DNA of 64,000 nt from Malania oleifera (taxonomy: Eukaryota; Streptophyta; Magnoliopsida; Santalales; Ximeniaceae), in contig NC_080423.1 in NCBI RefSeq assembly GCF_029873635.1, forward strand, positions 105,195,773 to 105,259,772, written 5' to 3'. Positions 49,901 through 61,900 of this stretch are shown in pieces. The translations under genes and the position numbers were made by a program. Under the pieces are notes generated by a model, which was not told the origin of the DNA, made no database searches, and worked only from the letters and a program-made list of their open reading frames with translations. How positions within the stretch are numbered: the stretch's first letter is position 1; each line of letters opens with the position of its first letter.

Positions 49901-52900
49901 TTCTTTTAAAAAAAAAAAAAAAAATTGTATAAAGAACGGAGAAGAAAATACAATCTAAAAGAGAGGATAAGAAATGAAAACATCAAAAGAAAAACTAATT
50001 GAAAAAACTAGATTGGAAAAAAATAAAAAAATAAAAAAACCTTGTTGAACCCTTCCGATTATAATTTACCAAACACTATAGGTCAGCCATCTAGCTGTCC
50101 CTTCTTCACCTTGCTTCTATCCCCATCCAGACCAACTTCATTACCTCCAGGGTAGACAATTATAAACCAATCTTATCCAGCAATTGTTGAGCTTTCAAGT
50201 CCTTCCAATTAATTTCCTAAACAGGAGTGGGTACAATTGTGTCCTTACACTGCTGCTGCTTATCCATTCCATCATCCTCAAATATAGGAGCACCTGCAAA
50301 GCCTCTCAAAGCAGATGGATGAACATCTGATAAATCTCCAAGCAGATCAACCAAATTCGAGTAATAGCCATATTGTTCCTGGAACTCATCCAGAAGCTGA
50401 CCACCATCAGATCAAGCTAACTGGTGCCATCAACCTTACTATATGACAGATCACCTAGTTTTTTCTTCTCCTTTCCACTGCTACCCCTCTCATTGTATCC
50501 CCCTTTTCACCACTCAAAGAATCCAAGATACACAAGCAACCATCAGCATTAATTCTTTTTTTTTTTTTTTTTGATATCCCATTATAATCACCTCTTAATT
50601 TCAAAACCTTTTTCCATAACCAAACTGACCTCCCAACCCTCTGATGAACATAAACCTTATTGACAATAACATTTTCACAAGCCTTCCCTTGCCACTTGAT
50701 CTTAGCATCACCACCTTTACTCTGAAATTCCTCCCCACACCCTTCTTGATCCTTAATCAAAACCCATCAAACACCATTTGCCAAAGGAAGCTCAAAAACA
50801 GCCTCACCCACTGACCACAAACAAACATCAGCCCTCCTCCCACACTCATCTGGGCCCTAGCTACTGTGAACTACCTTCTGCTCCCACTCATCTGAGCCCG
50901 CCCCATTAATGATCCAAAAAAATCCTCTAAGGATCAGGGGCCCAACTTAATTGAGCATTCAACATCAAACTCATCCACTAAGGGTAACCCTTGACCCAAT
51001 GGTAAGGGTGTCATATTTTGGGTAGAAAGCCACGCAATCAAGACATGGATCATGGAAACAGCCTCTTCATTTGTGGTAGGGATGCATACATCATATCCTT
51101 CCAATACCCCAATATGGAATGGAAGCCTTGTGCACTAGCTGTCACATTTTTCACAATTCAAATTTAGCCAGTTTAAAAGTTAAAAAAAAGTCAGATGAAT
51201 TTAGATAACCTCCGACAACCTATGCTACGTTTATCAGAAGTGTTGTCAAAGAAATCTGGGTTTGGTTGAGCCTCAAATAACAGTTGTGCAACACAAATAG
51301 TTCTAAAAATGGCTGCATGATCAGGAGAGGAAATTTACCAGCTAATAATCCACTATGAACTACAACAAATAATAATCTCAAACTCATCTCCAAAGTTTCT
51401 TGGCATTACAATACAAGAAAATGTGTTGTCTATACCCTAAATAGCTATTTAAGAATGATCTCTATATAGTTTTTCTTTTCTGGGTTATCCCAAATTTTGT
51501 TAAGGAGATGTTGTATTCTCCTGTTTGTATATTCTTAACCTATCAATGAGTTTCTTATGACAAGAAAAAAAGAATGAAATCTGAATCCTTTTATCAATGT
51601 TAGAAGGAACTCAAATACATTGTGGTAGCCACATCAAGAGATGTTTAAGAACTATGTGTTGAACACCTGGAGCAGATTTAGAAGGCTATATAATTAAACA
51701 CTATTTAAGTGGTTGCAAACTTGACCCATGGTCATAAATTTCCACGAAATTTTCGAAATTTCCATTGAAATTTCCGATTTCCATCACCCTCGAAATCGAA
51801 ATGGCAGTCAATTCCCTTCTTGCATAATTTCTATCGAAATCTCAACGAATCACCCGAAATTTATTGAAATCTCAAAATTTTAGCAAAACTTGTTGAAATT
51901 ATAACTATACAAGGAAATTTCGTCAGAATTCAAATGAGAAATTTTAAGAGTGAAGTGAAATTTCTATCTTAATTTATTTTCTTTATTTTATCCAAACAAA
52001 AGATTATTACAAGTGCTTTTGAAATTATATGAAAAACTAAACTTACAGTAACATTTTATTTAACCATTCATGTCTAAATTATCATTATTTGTATAATAAA
52101 TAATATTTAAATGATTTATTAATTTCATTTGTATTAACTGAAAATGTTTAATGTACACTATCTTACAAATATGTTTGATACACATACTATTTTACAATTT
52201 TTCCACTCATACAAAACATAGATGTATTTAATTTGTAATATATTAGTCCTAAAACTTATATTACCATGTTTGTTAACCATTTCTAAAGTTTCACAAAGAA
52301 TTCCATGCTTTACTACTAATTTCCATTATTTTTTCAAATCGAAATCGAAATTTCCATTGAAATTTCTGTACTTTTGAAGCTTCGAAATTTGAGTTGAAAT
52401 CGAAATTTAAGACCTTGCTTGCACCCAAGTCATGACAACAACTAAGATTATCCAACAAGGCAAACTAAGTGCTGAAAGGGAGAAAAAAATGTTCATCCCT
52501 AAAATAACCATGACAAGGTAGACACTTAAGAGCCCAAACAGAAAACAAAACATGATTAAATATTTTAGAGGTAAAAACAAGTCACAATATACTCACTTGA
52601 GAGGATAAGCCAAAACACGTTGACCCAAAGTCACAAAGCTGGTCTCTTGGTTCGACATAAACCAGGCCAAAGATGAGACACTGCATCCAACAATATGCTA
52701 CATGTCATATAGACCAGTTATGGAATTAAAACCAAAATTAGCCATGTTGGTAAGACAAACCATGCCACACCTTCCAGTAAAAACATGCTCTCTTACGCCA
52801 AGAATAGTTGGAGGTCGGATGCCATGATTTTTAACTCGAAATTCTTCAAGAAGATTTCTCATTTTCATAGCCTCCTCCAGGTAGTTATCCTGTAGATTGC

Positions 52901-55900
52901 AAAAGGAAACAAGCTCAATGATTGAATCCATAAATCCTTCAAAAGTATCAAAACGATGTAATGTGAAATAAGAAATTATTTGCAAACACTATAATAAAAT
53001 AAACAGATGAGTCCAGTAATTCTAGGGAAAAATCTACATGTACACCAGACTAGAAAAGAAATTTATTACATAAAACAGGCAAGGAAAATACAGTTTATAG
53101 CAGAACCATCTGCTTGTTAATAAAAAAAGCACAAATAAATAAATTCAGCAGGCCAATACCAGATAAAAACATGCGTTCTCCAAAAATTAGCAATTTTATA
53201 CCCTCAATGAATTATTATTTTTTTTCCAAAATCCAACCATCTATGCAGTTTTGATTAAAATTATTATTTCTTCCTCTATCAATAATTATAGATACACCCT
53301 CACCATTAATGCAACTAAGTACTTCTCCAGTTTAAGTCAGAGCCATGGAGAGAAATTTTAGGATGCAGAGATGTAAATTCAAGTTAACAGAATGCATGAA
53401 ATAGAACTAGAGTAATTTTTTAGGAAGGATAATGAAGAAAATTTAAACATGATGATGAAGAAGTTAATAGAAAAAATAGATTCTGTGACCATTGGACTAA
53501 TCATCCAGTAGAAATAGAGATTGAAGAAAAGTGATGGGTGGCATTTATGGATCAAGAAACACTCTGCAAGTAAAAGAAACATAAACACAAAAAATTTAGA
53601 TGAAAAGAGAATGTTAACATGGATGAGCAACACAACAATAAAGATCAAATAAGGAAAGATTTGATAGTACTCCAACTTCTACAGAAAGTTGCCCTAGAAT
53701 GAGCAAAACGGTAAAAAAAGGATCACATAACCTGCTTTGCTTGTCGTCGTAACACATTTACCACTCTGTACACATCTTTCCTCCCATCCACAGTCTATTG
53801 ATACATATCACAATATACCCTAGAATTGATATATATCAACAATATTTCATCCTACATAATGCAAAACACTGTAACAACCTTTCTTTTGATGAAACTGGGG
53901 CTCAGTTTATGGAAATTTCAAATTCCTTTCAAAGAAACTGCCAAAACTTCTAGTTAATCATGCAAGCAATGAATGAAACTCTGGGAAATGTTTGAATAGA
54001 TTTGTTTAAGATGGATATACAGCATTGGCCCACAACCTAAGGGCTTTGGGGTCATTTATTGAGCCGCATGTGCAGGGGAATGTTAAAACTTGATATGCAT
54101 TGTTGGCCCACAACCTAACAGCTTAAGCTTTTAGGTAAAGTGGTAATCTATCAAAATTATTGGGCATAATTTAAAACCAAATAAAATAAAATAAAATAAA
54201 GTGTACATATTATAAGTTTATAGCCGATGGCATGATAACCACATCCTTTAAGCCATGGAAAATAAAGTGCATGGTTGTTGCTTTTGCTTTTGTATTGAAA
54301 GAGTTTATACTAAGCATGTGATGCATTAATTAAAATAAATGACATTAGAAATTTCATTAATTTATTCATTATAGGGAGGACTAAGATGAAAGGAAATTAA
54401 TAAAGCCAATGTCAAGACAAAATACCAAGGGAATTGGGGCAGAAATAGGAAAAAAACAAAAAATGAGAGCTTATGCTGCAGGCTGCTGTCCTGCCATGTT
54501 TCCAGCCCAAAAGTGAACACTTGGGAAACAGATCCATTACTAGCCCTGCATACCATGGACAGCACAATATACTGTAAGTTTTGCTGTCAATGCTAGTTCT
54601 AGAAAGAGAGAGGAAGGACAAATTGGAGAATCTGATAATCAACGAAGGTGTTCTTAGTTTTCATGTATTCATCTAGGGATTTTGGGTAAAAGTGGACTTT
54701 TTCAAGAAAAAAGGGTAGGAACTTGCATGGATTTGAATCCTGATAAGGATGGATATCAAGCTTGTTATTTTCTAATTAGATATGGCAGCACATGTGTTCT
54801 CCTGGGTTTACATGGCTGCACATTTTTTGTTTAGTTGAGAAATTTACATGTGATGGATATTGATCTTGTAAAGAAGATAGTTTGTTTATTACGGTATAGA
54901 TTGTGGGTACATCTATTCAGACGCTATTATGTGAAAAAGCCAAAATTGTGTGTTGTTTGTGGCTGTGAGATTGTAAAATTTGAGCAAGTAAAATTATTTC
55001 TCCTATGGGTGAAAGACCCTAACCTCCGGAGGGTATTTTCGCATTTAGTGGTGCTTGGCCAAGGTAGAAATTGGCATTTGGGCTTGAAATGAAGACTTGC
55101 ACTTGTTTGAGACAGCACTACTATGTTGAAATGATGTTGAAATGCAAGCTATTTGAATGTCTTGTCATGGTAACTCTAAATGAAGAGATTGCTTAGAATA
55201 AGGAGTGTGTTCAAGACAATATGACTATGAATGCATATAAAGAATTTCAACTTAAAATGGTGAAATCCTAATATGAATAGTGGGAATTAAGAATTCCTAC
55301 TAAGCTTGTGGTTATCACCCTACTTCAATAACAATTTATGGTTCAATCGACTGAAGAAAATCCTGACTTGTAGGCAAAAAGACTGCCACATTTTGACGTG
55401 TACTACAAGCTGGCAGGAAGACATAAAGCATGTATTTTGTTGGCAGTCCAAAAAATGCAAAACAATGTTGCAGATAAAGTAAAGCCCAATGTAACAAACT
55501 TGCAGGAGAAAAGAGCTTTTGGTCGCATTATGATACATGCATATATTGTGTGTTTTAACAAATAATCTCTTTTAACTGCTTTGTTACTTGAATTCAAAAG
55601 GTTATTTTTGCCAAAAAAAATAGGGGGGTGACTTGTCGGGCATATAATATTCACCAAACATATATTTAAAATATTATTTATGATCTAAACAATTTATTAT
55701 TGGATATTGTCATTGAATAACAAATAATGTTTCATAATTGCATGATTCATTTGAAACATTTTCGCACATTTTGAAAACATGTTTAATTGGCTCAAAACAT
55801 ATGAGTTTTGCTTTTTTAAAAAACAAATAGCAACTTTGTAAGTTGCATAATGAGTCAAATATCTAAAAAACTTAGAAAAGACCAATAAAAGTTTATAACC

Positions 55901-58900
55901 ATGAAGTGATGAAAAATTGAGATGGGCCAATCATGTTACAATTTTTTGAAAGAAAGAGAGAAGAAAAGGAATTCAACTGCAAGGAAAAAAGTTTGAGATT
56001 TGCCCATTTAACTACAATTTTAAATTAACATTTCTAAAGTACTGGAGGAAATTTCTAAAAAAATTTTTACTGTCAGCAGAAATTTTCCAAAAATTCCAAA
56101 AAAAAAAAGTCAGTTCTCATTTTGACCCCTCCCAAGATCAAATTTCTGCATAAAATTTCAGTAAATTTCATGAAAGTACAGCTGGGGAGGTTTGATCCTT
56201 TGCCATAAGTGCTTATGATTTTGCTGGCCAATATTTGGAAAATTTAAAGCCTGCTTTCATTTGCTGTTCTGTGTTAATTTATCCCAAGTGATTACAACAT
56301 TCCAGCATTAAGCTCACTCAACAATCACCATGTCAACAAAAATCAGTGAAACTTCTCCAGTAATGGAAATTCCGAGTCTGCCTCATCTTGGAATTATTAC
56401 GCAAGATAAGGAGAAATTGAAGTAAACGAAGCAGACTGGATAAATGAAGTGCTTTGGGCGTGTTGTGTAAGCATAGATGTTAGATTACCACTTTACTTAA
56501 AAGTTTAAGCGGTTACGTTGTGGGCCAACAATGTATATCAAGCTTTATCACTGCTCTGCACGTGCGGACTAACAGCACATGGAGAGATAAACAAACAATA
56601 AGTAACACCCATTACAGAGAATGCAAAAACTTTTAAACACCAAACAATAAACGCGTGCAACAAGACTACAACCCAGGACCTCCTGGTAACAAGCTCTAGT
56701 ACACCATGTCAGATTAGCACTTCACCTAAAAGCTTAAGTTGTTAGGTTGTGGGCCAACAATATATATCAAGCTTTATCAGTAGTGTTAAAGCTCAATATA
56801 CATTGTTGGCCTACTACCTAATAGCTTAAGTTACTGATTACGCGTGCAAATTGCGTAATTGGGCACTTTAACCCGGTCTTTACGGCTTATATTTTTAATT
56901 AAATATCCAAATTTGTCCAATATTTTAATAAAGTGCCGAAATTATCATTCTTGAGTTTTATTGTGCAATTTACGAGTTTTTGATAATTTTTTATCGCAGG
57001 AAAAGTCCCGGGAAATAAAACTGACACCTGTTTGTATTTCATGCATAACTTTTCCGTCTGAACTCCGATCGAGGCGATTCAAATTTCTGGAGAAAGAGGA
57101 AAGGATTATATACAACTTTCGTGTTTTGATTTTTGTGAGAAACTGGTTTCAGAAGGGTCAAATATTGCGGTGAACAGAGAGCAAAAATGTGAGCGGGTCA
57201 AGTTGTCGGGTTGGGTTGGCTAAACCGGGTCTAGGGCTTCCCCCAATCTCTTTTAAATTCTTCTTCTTCTCCCCCTTCTTTCCTAGGCAGCCCGCGGGGC
57301 TCCCCTGTTGTCTCTTCTCTTCTTCTTCTCTTCTCCTATCCCTTCTCTTTCCCTTAGCTCTTCTTCTTTCTCACTTTCTCCTTCTCTGGTTTTTGTTTTC
57401 TCTTATCACTCTCTCTTCCTCTCTATCCCAGTTACCTTCCCCTCTCTCCTTTGAACTCTCCTCTGTTTTCTTGCAGTACCACCCATCCGTGAACCACCAT
57501 AGCAGCCAGCCGTGAGCCACAGCAGAAGCCACCCTCAGCCGAGTTCTCCTCTGCAACCTGCCAGCAACCTCCGGACAGCCCACTCTCCACCAGCATATTC
57601 CAGCCACGGCGCTGTTGTCCTCTGTCTCCACCATCCCGAGGACCATAGCAGCAGCCAGCCGTGAGCCACAGCAGATGGCCAAACACCCGAGCACAGCAGA
57701 AAGCCTCCTTGCTGTCACTGCCAGTCCACAGCCGAGCAACAAGCCTGCCTTTTCTCTATCTCTCTCTCTTTTTTTCTATCTCTTTCTTTTATTTATTTAT
57801 TTATTTACTTTTTTGTATTGAAAGTTGAATATGGTTAAATTAGTATTAAGGTTTATTTTAGATTTTAAATAATTGTTAAGTTGTTTTTGGCTTTGGAAAA
57901 TTAAATTAGTTGTGTTTTTTTTGTTCAAGATTTATTTTTATTTTTTTGTTGAAACTCAATTTAGATTAGGTTCGGTTTTATCAAAGTTTGTATTTTTCTT
58001 ATGGTTTTTCGTTTTATTGATGCAGTGAGCCACCGTGGAATTAATTTGACCCAAAAATTGTGTATTGTGAGCATGAGTGGCTAAGTTCGGTAACTCGGGT
58101 TGTGGGTCAATGTCGTTTGTTTTCCATGGTTTATTAGTTCTCCTAAGAAATTATTGTTAAACTTTTATTTGGTTAAAACCGAATATTGAAGGCATCGTTG
58201 ATAAATCGCTGGCTCTTATTTCTTGTTTTGTTGTTGACGATAGGCACATCAAACCTTGATTTAATCTAGGATTTTAATCAACTAATTTTTACATAAAATT
58301 CGGTTGATACTTAATGAGAGTTTTTATTTTCTTCCGTTTGGATGTGACCAATTTACTCGATCTTTAGCAATAAAATTTCATCTTATTAATGCCTTGATTG
58401 GATTAATAAGAAGAGGAGCAAGGCCTAGGAAATTAGTAAATGGTGGAAGCAAACAGACGTTGAACCCGTAACCCGAGTGTTTGGTTAAATTGTTTCAGTT
58501 AATCTGTTTAGTTTTGGTTGCGTTATTAGATTTACATTTTTGGAAAATTGATAAAATTTCAGTCTCATTTTGATAGTTTACTCAAGCATCTTCCTCTTTG
58601 TTTACTGTTTTTAAAATCATAAAAGACCAAAAATATTTTCAACTTACATTTTACAGCGACGGGATTTCACTAAACTTTCACAAATACTTTGATACTCAGT
58701 GATCCCTGTGGAATATGATCTTGGACTCATCCTTGATACAACTTGACACTTTTGCACTTGGAAGCATAACTCAGAACGAGTCAAGTTTTTGGCGCCGTTG
58801 CCGGGGACCAATTGGTGTCATCGAAGTGTTTCTCAGATTTCAGTGAGGTGCTATAGAGCTGTGAACGTCTTCACAGCCTGGGTGATATCTACTTCCTCTC

Positions 58901-61900
58901 CTTTGACTTGCTTGCTTTTTTGTGTTTATACTGAGTTTGTATGACTAGTTGGGCTAGAGATAACACATTTAGACTAGTCAGGACAAACTCATCCATCTCA
59001 TCATCGAGTGAACCTATTTCACTTGAATCACTTGAATCACCATCTGATACACGTAGCATCATGGCTGAGAATGAACCTCATGATATGGAGAACCCCAATA
59101 GGACACTCAGAGAATATTTGCAACCTGTTAGGACCAGTGCCCCATCCTGCATTATTCTACCTTTGAATGCAAATGCTGTTAATTTTAAACCTGGGATGAT
59201 TCCATTATTACCTCATTTTCATGGCATTGAATCTGAAAACCCATATTTGCATATTAAAGAGTTTGAAGAAGTTTGTGCCACATTCATGGATAGAACATGC
59301 ACTAAGGAGGTAATAAGACTGAAATTGTTTCCCTTTTCTTTAAAAGACAAGGCAAAAACCTGGTTTTATTCCTTAAGGCCAAGATCCATTGGGACTTGGC
59401 AAGATATGCAAACTAAGTTTTTTAAAAAAATTTTCCTATGCAAAGAACTAATGCTTTGAAAAGACAAATCATGAATTTTTGCCAAAATGATGTGGAAACA
59501 TTTTATCAGTGTTGGGAACGTTTCAAAGACCTCTTAAATGCATGTCCTCACCATGGGTATGAGAATTGGAGAGTCATCAGTTTTTTCTGAGGGGTTGCAA
59601 CCAAAGATGAGGCAATTTGTGGAAACAATGTGTAATGGTGAGTTTTTCAATAAAGAGCCTAAAGAAGCTTTTGACTATTTTGATTATTTGGCTGAAAACG
59701 CCCAATCTTGGGTTGTCTTTGATGTGTATGATAGATCTGAAAAGCAAAAATGTATTAGTGGGGGTGGTAAGTATCAATTGGAAGAAGTTGATGATTTGAA
59801 TGCTAGACTTGCATTGATGTCCAAAAGGTTAGATTCCATTGAGCTTAAGGAGGTAAATGAAATGCATGTTTTACCATCATCTTCTAAAAAATGCAGCATA
59901 TGTGAGGATCTAGGGCATGCGACTGATGCATGTCCAACTATTCATGCTCTTAAGGAAGTTTTGCTTGATCAGTCTAACTCGGTGTATATGGTTTCTGAGA
60001 TTTCTTATGAACCTTATTCTGATACTTACAATGCAGGTTGTAGAAGTCATTCAAATTTCAGTTAATCTGTTTAGTTTTGGTTGCGTTATTAGATTTACAT
60101 TTTTGGAAAATTGATAAAATTTCAGTCTCATTTTGATAGTTTACTCAAGCATCTTCCTCTTTGTTTACTGTTTTTAAAATCATAAAAGACCAAAAATATT
60201 TTCAACTTACATTTTACAGCAACAGGATTTCACTAAACTTTCACAAATACTTTGATACTCAGTGGTCCTTGTGGAATACGATCCTGGACTCATCCTTGAT
60301 ACAACTTGACACTTCTGCACTTGGAAGCATAACTCAGAACGAGTCAGTTACCACTTTACCTAAAAGCTTAAGTTGTTAAGTTGTGGGCTGACAATACACA
60401 TCAAGCTTTATCAATAGTGTTAAAGCTTGATATACATTGTTGGCCTACTACCTAATAGCTTAAGCTTTTAGGTGAAGGGGCAATCTAACATGGTATTAGA
60501 GCTGGTTACCAAGAGGTCCTAAGTTCTAGTCGTGTTGTCTGTGTTTATTGTGTGGTTTTTAAAAAATTATAGTGTGTTTCTCTCTCCATGTGCTGTCGGG
60601 CTGCACGTGCGGGGGAGCATTAAAGGCTGATATACATTGTTGGCCCACAACATAATAGCTTAAGCTTTTAGGTAAAATGGTAATCTAACAAAAAGAATAC
60701 CCTAAAAATTAAGAGGAAAGTTCTTTAGGACTACACTATATGGTTCGGAATGTTGGGAAACTAAGAAACAACATATCCCAAAAGGTAAAGTCACCGAATA
60801 AGAATGCTAAGGTGGATGAATGGTATAATTCTAAGGTAGGAACACATTTAGCTATAGCGCCTATAGTAGATATGACAAGAGAAAGGTGGTTATAATGGTT
60901 TTGAAACTCACAGTGCAGGCCATATGCACAAGTGATGATAACTGAGGCAGTTATTGTTATTGGTTGGTAGGAGGTGGGAGAATAGATTTAGAGTAGTTAG
61001 GACTCAGATACAAATAAGGATTTAAAGCAGCGTGCATGGAGGAAATAGATTGCAGAATGTGTCAGATTATAAATTTGAGAGATTAGGATAATTTTGAGGA
61101 GATATGGTGGCAAAAGAGAAGATCCTCTCATGTGTGAATGCAGTGGTGGAGGCTATGGAATGAGCTGGTAGGTGAATCCTCAATCCGCACTTCCATATCT
61201 TAGGAAAATTCCGAGCAGATAAGAATTGATAGGCAAACTGGAAAGGGAAAATTACACTCTCTCTTCATTATCTGGCTAATATAAATATAAGTACATGACA
61301 ACTTCGGGGATTAAATGTACCCAAGAAAATGACTATTGCTCACTACAGTAGTTTCTAACATCTCTAAGCTTAAAAAACCTCATTAATAAACTCTGAAATA
61401 AAGCTAGACTTAGGAAATGACACTTTGACAAGATCCTCAGTAATGACACATTGATGACAATAACTAATAAATATTATAGCAAATAACAATGTTAAAGATG
61501 CTTCACTAGTGCAGCCACACTGCATCATTTCCCCCTTATTTGAAAAAAACTCGCCACTCAGCAAGTTGCGTCTTTGATGGTTCACAGATCCGGGCATCAC
61601 TCGACATAAGCTCCTATTTGCTTATCAAGGACTTTTGATGGTTGAGCATTCACATGACTAGAAATCTGAAGTGATTATCATTTTCCTTTGATTTCCTGCA
61701 GCTCGATTGCCTCTTCCGCCACATACTCTCCTTTGTATCTAATCACTTCTGAAATTTTCCTCGTTCGAACTTCATCCATATGCCTGCAGTTCATAGCTCA
61801 AGTCCTCACTTTATCCTTTCTAAACTTGTAACAGTGATCAGAAGATTCCTTTTGGCATGTATGTGAAGATCCCTTTTGAGCTTGCTCAAGATTGTTCCAG

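Larger units (their letters stand above)
56835..60346 (+). mobile_element. Internally deleted Athila-like Ty3/gypsy retrotransposon
   Basis: The element starts TGATTACGCG, ends GAGTCA, and is flanked by a perfect 5-bp target duplication GTTAC (56830-56834 and 60347-60351). The 5' LTR spans 56835-58783. A primer-binding site TGGCGCCGTTGCCGGGGA lies at about 58790-58807, as in Athila/Tat elements. A broken gag (58941-60056) then runs straight into the last 290 bp of the 3' LTR (60057-60346). All of pol and most of the 3' LTR are gone. The deletion junction sits at TTTCAGTTAATCTG, a sequence present in the LTR. It is antisense to callose synthase and sits inside TRIM-like DNA. Confidence 0.9.

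Noticed and set aside
54835-55092. 85-codon plus-strand frame (RNLHVMDIDLVKKIVCLLRY)
   Set aside because: It looks somewhat protein-like but has no recognised family. It lies inside the callose synthase intron on the other strand and lacks promoter or splice context.
57189-57742. Serine/leucine-rich plus frame and tryptophan-rich minus frame near 57.2-57.7 kb
   Set aside because: Both lie inside the CT-rich part of the Athila-like 5' LTR and have no protein-family features.
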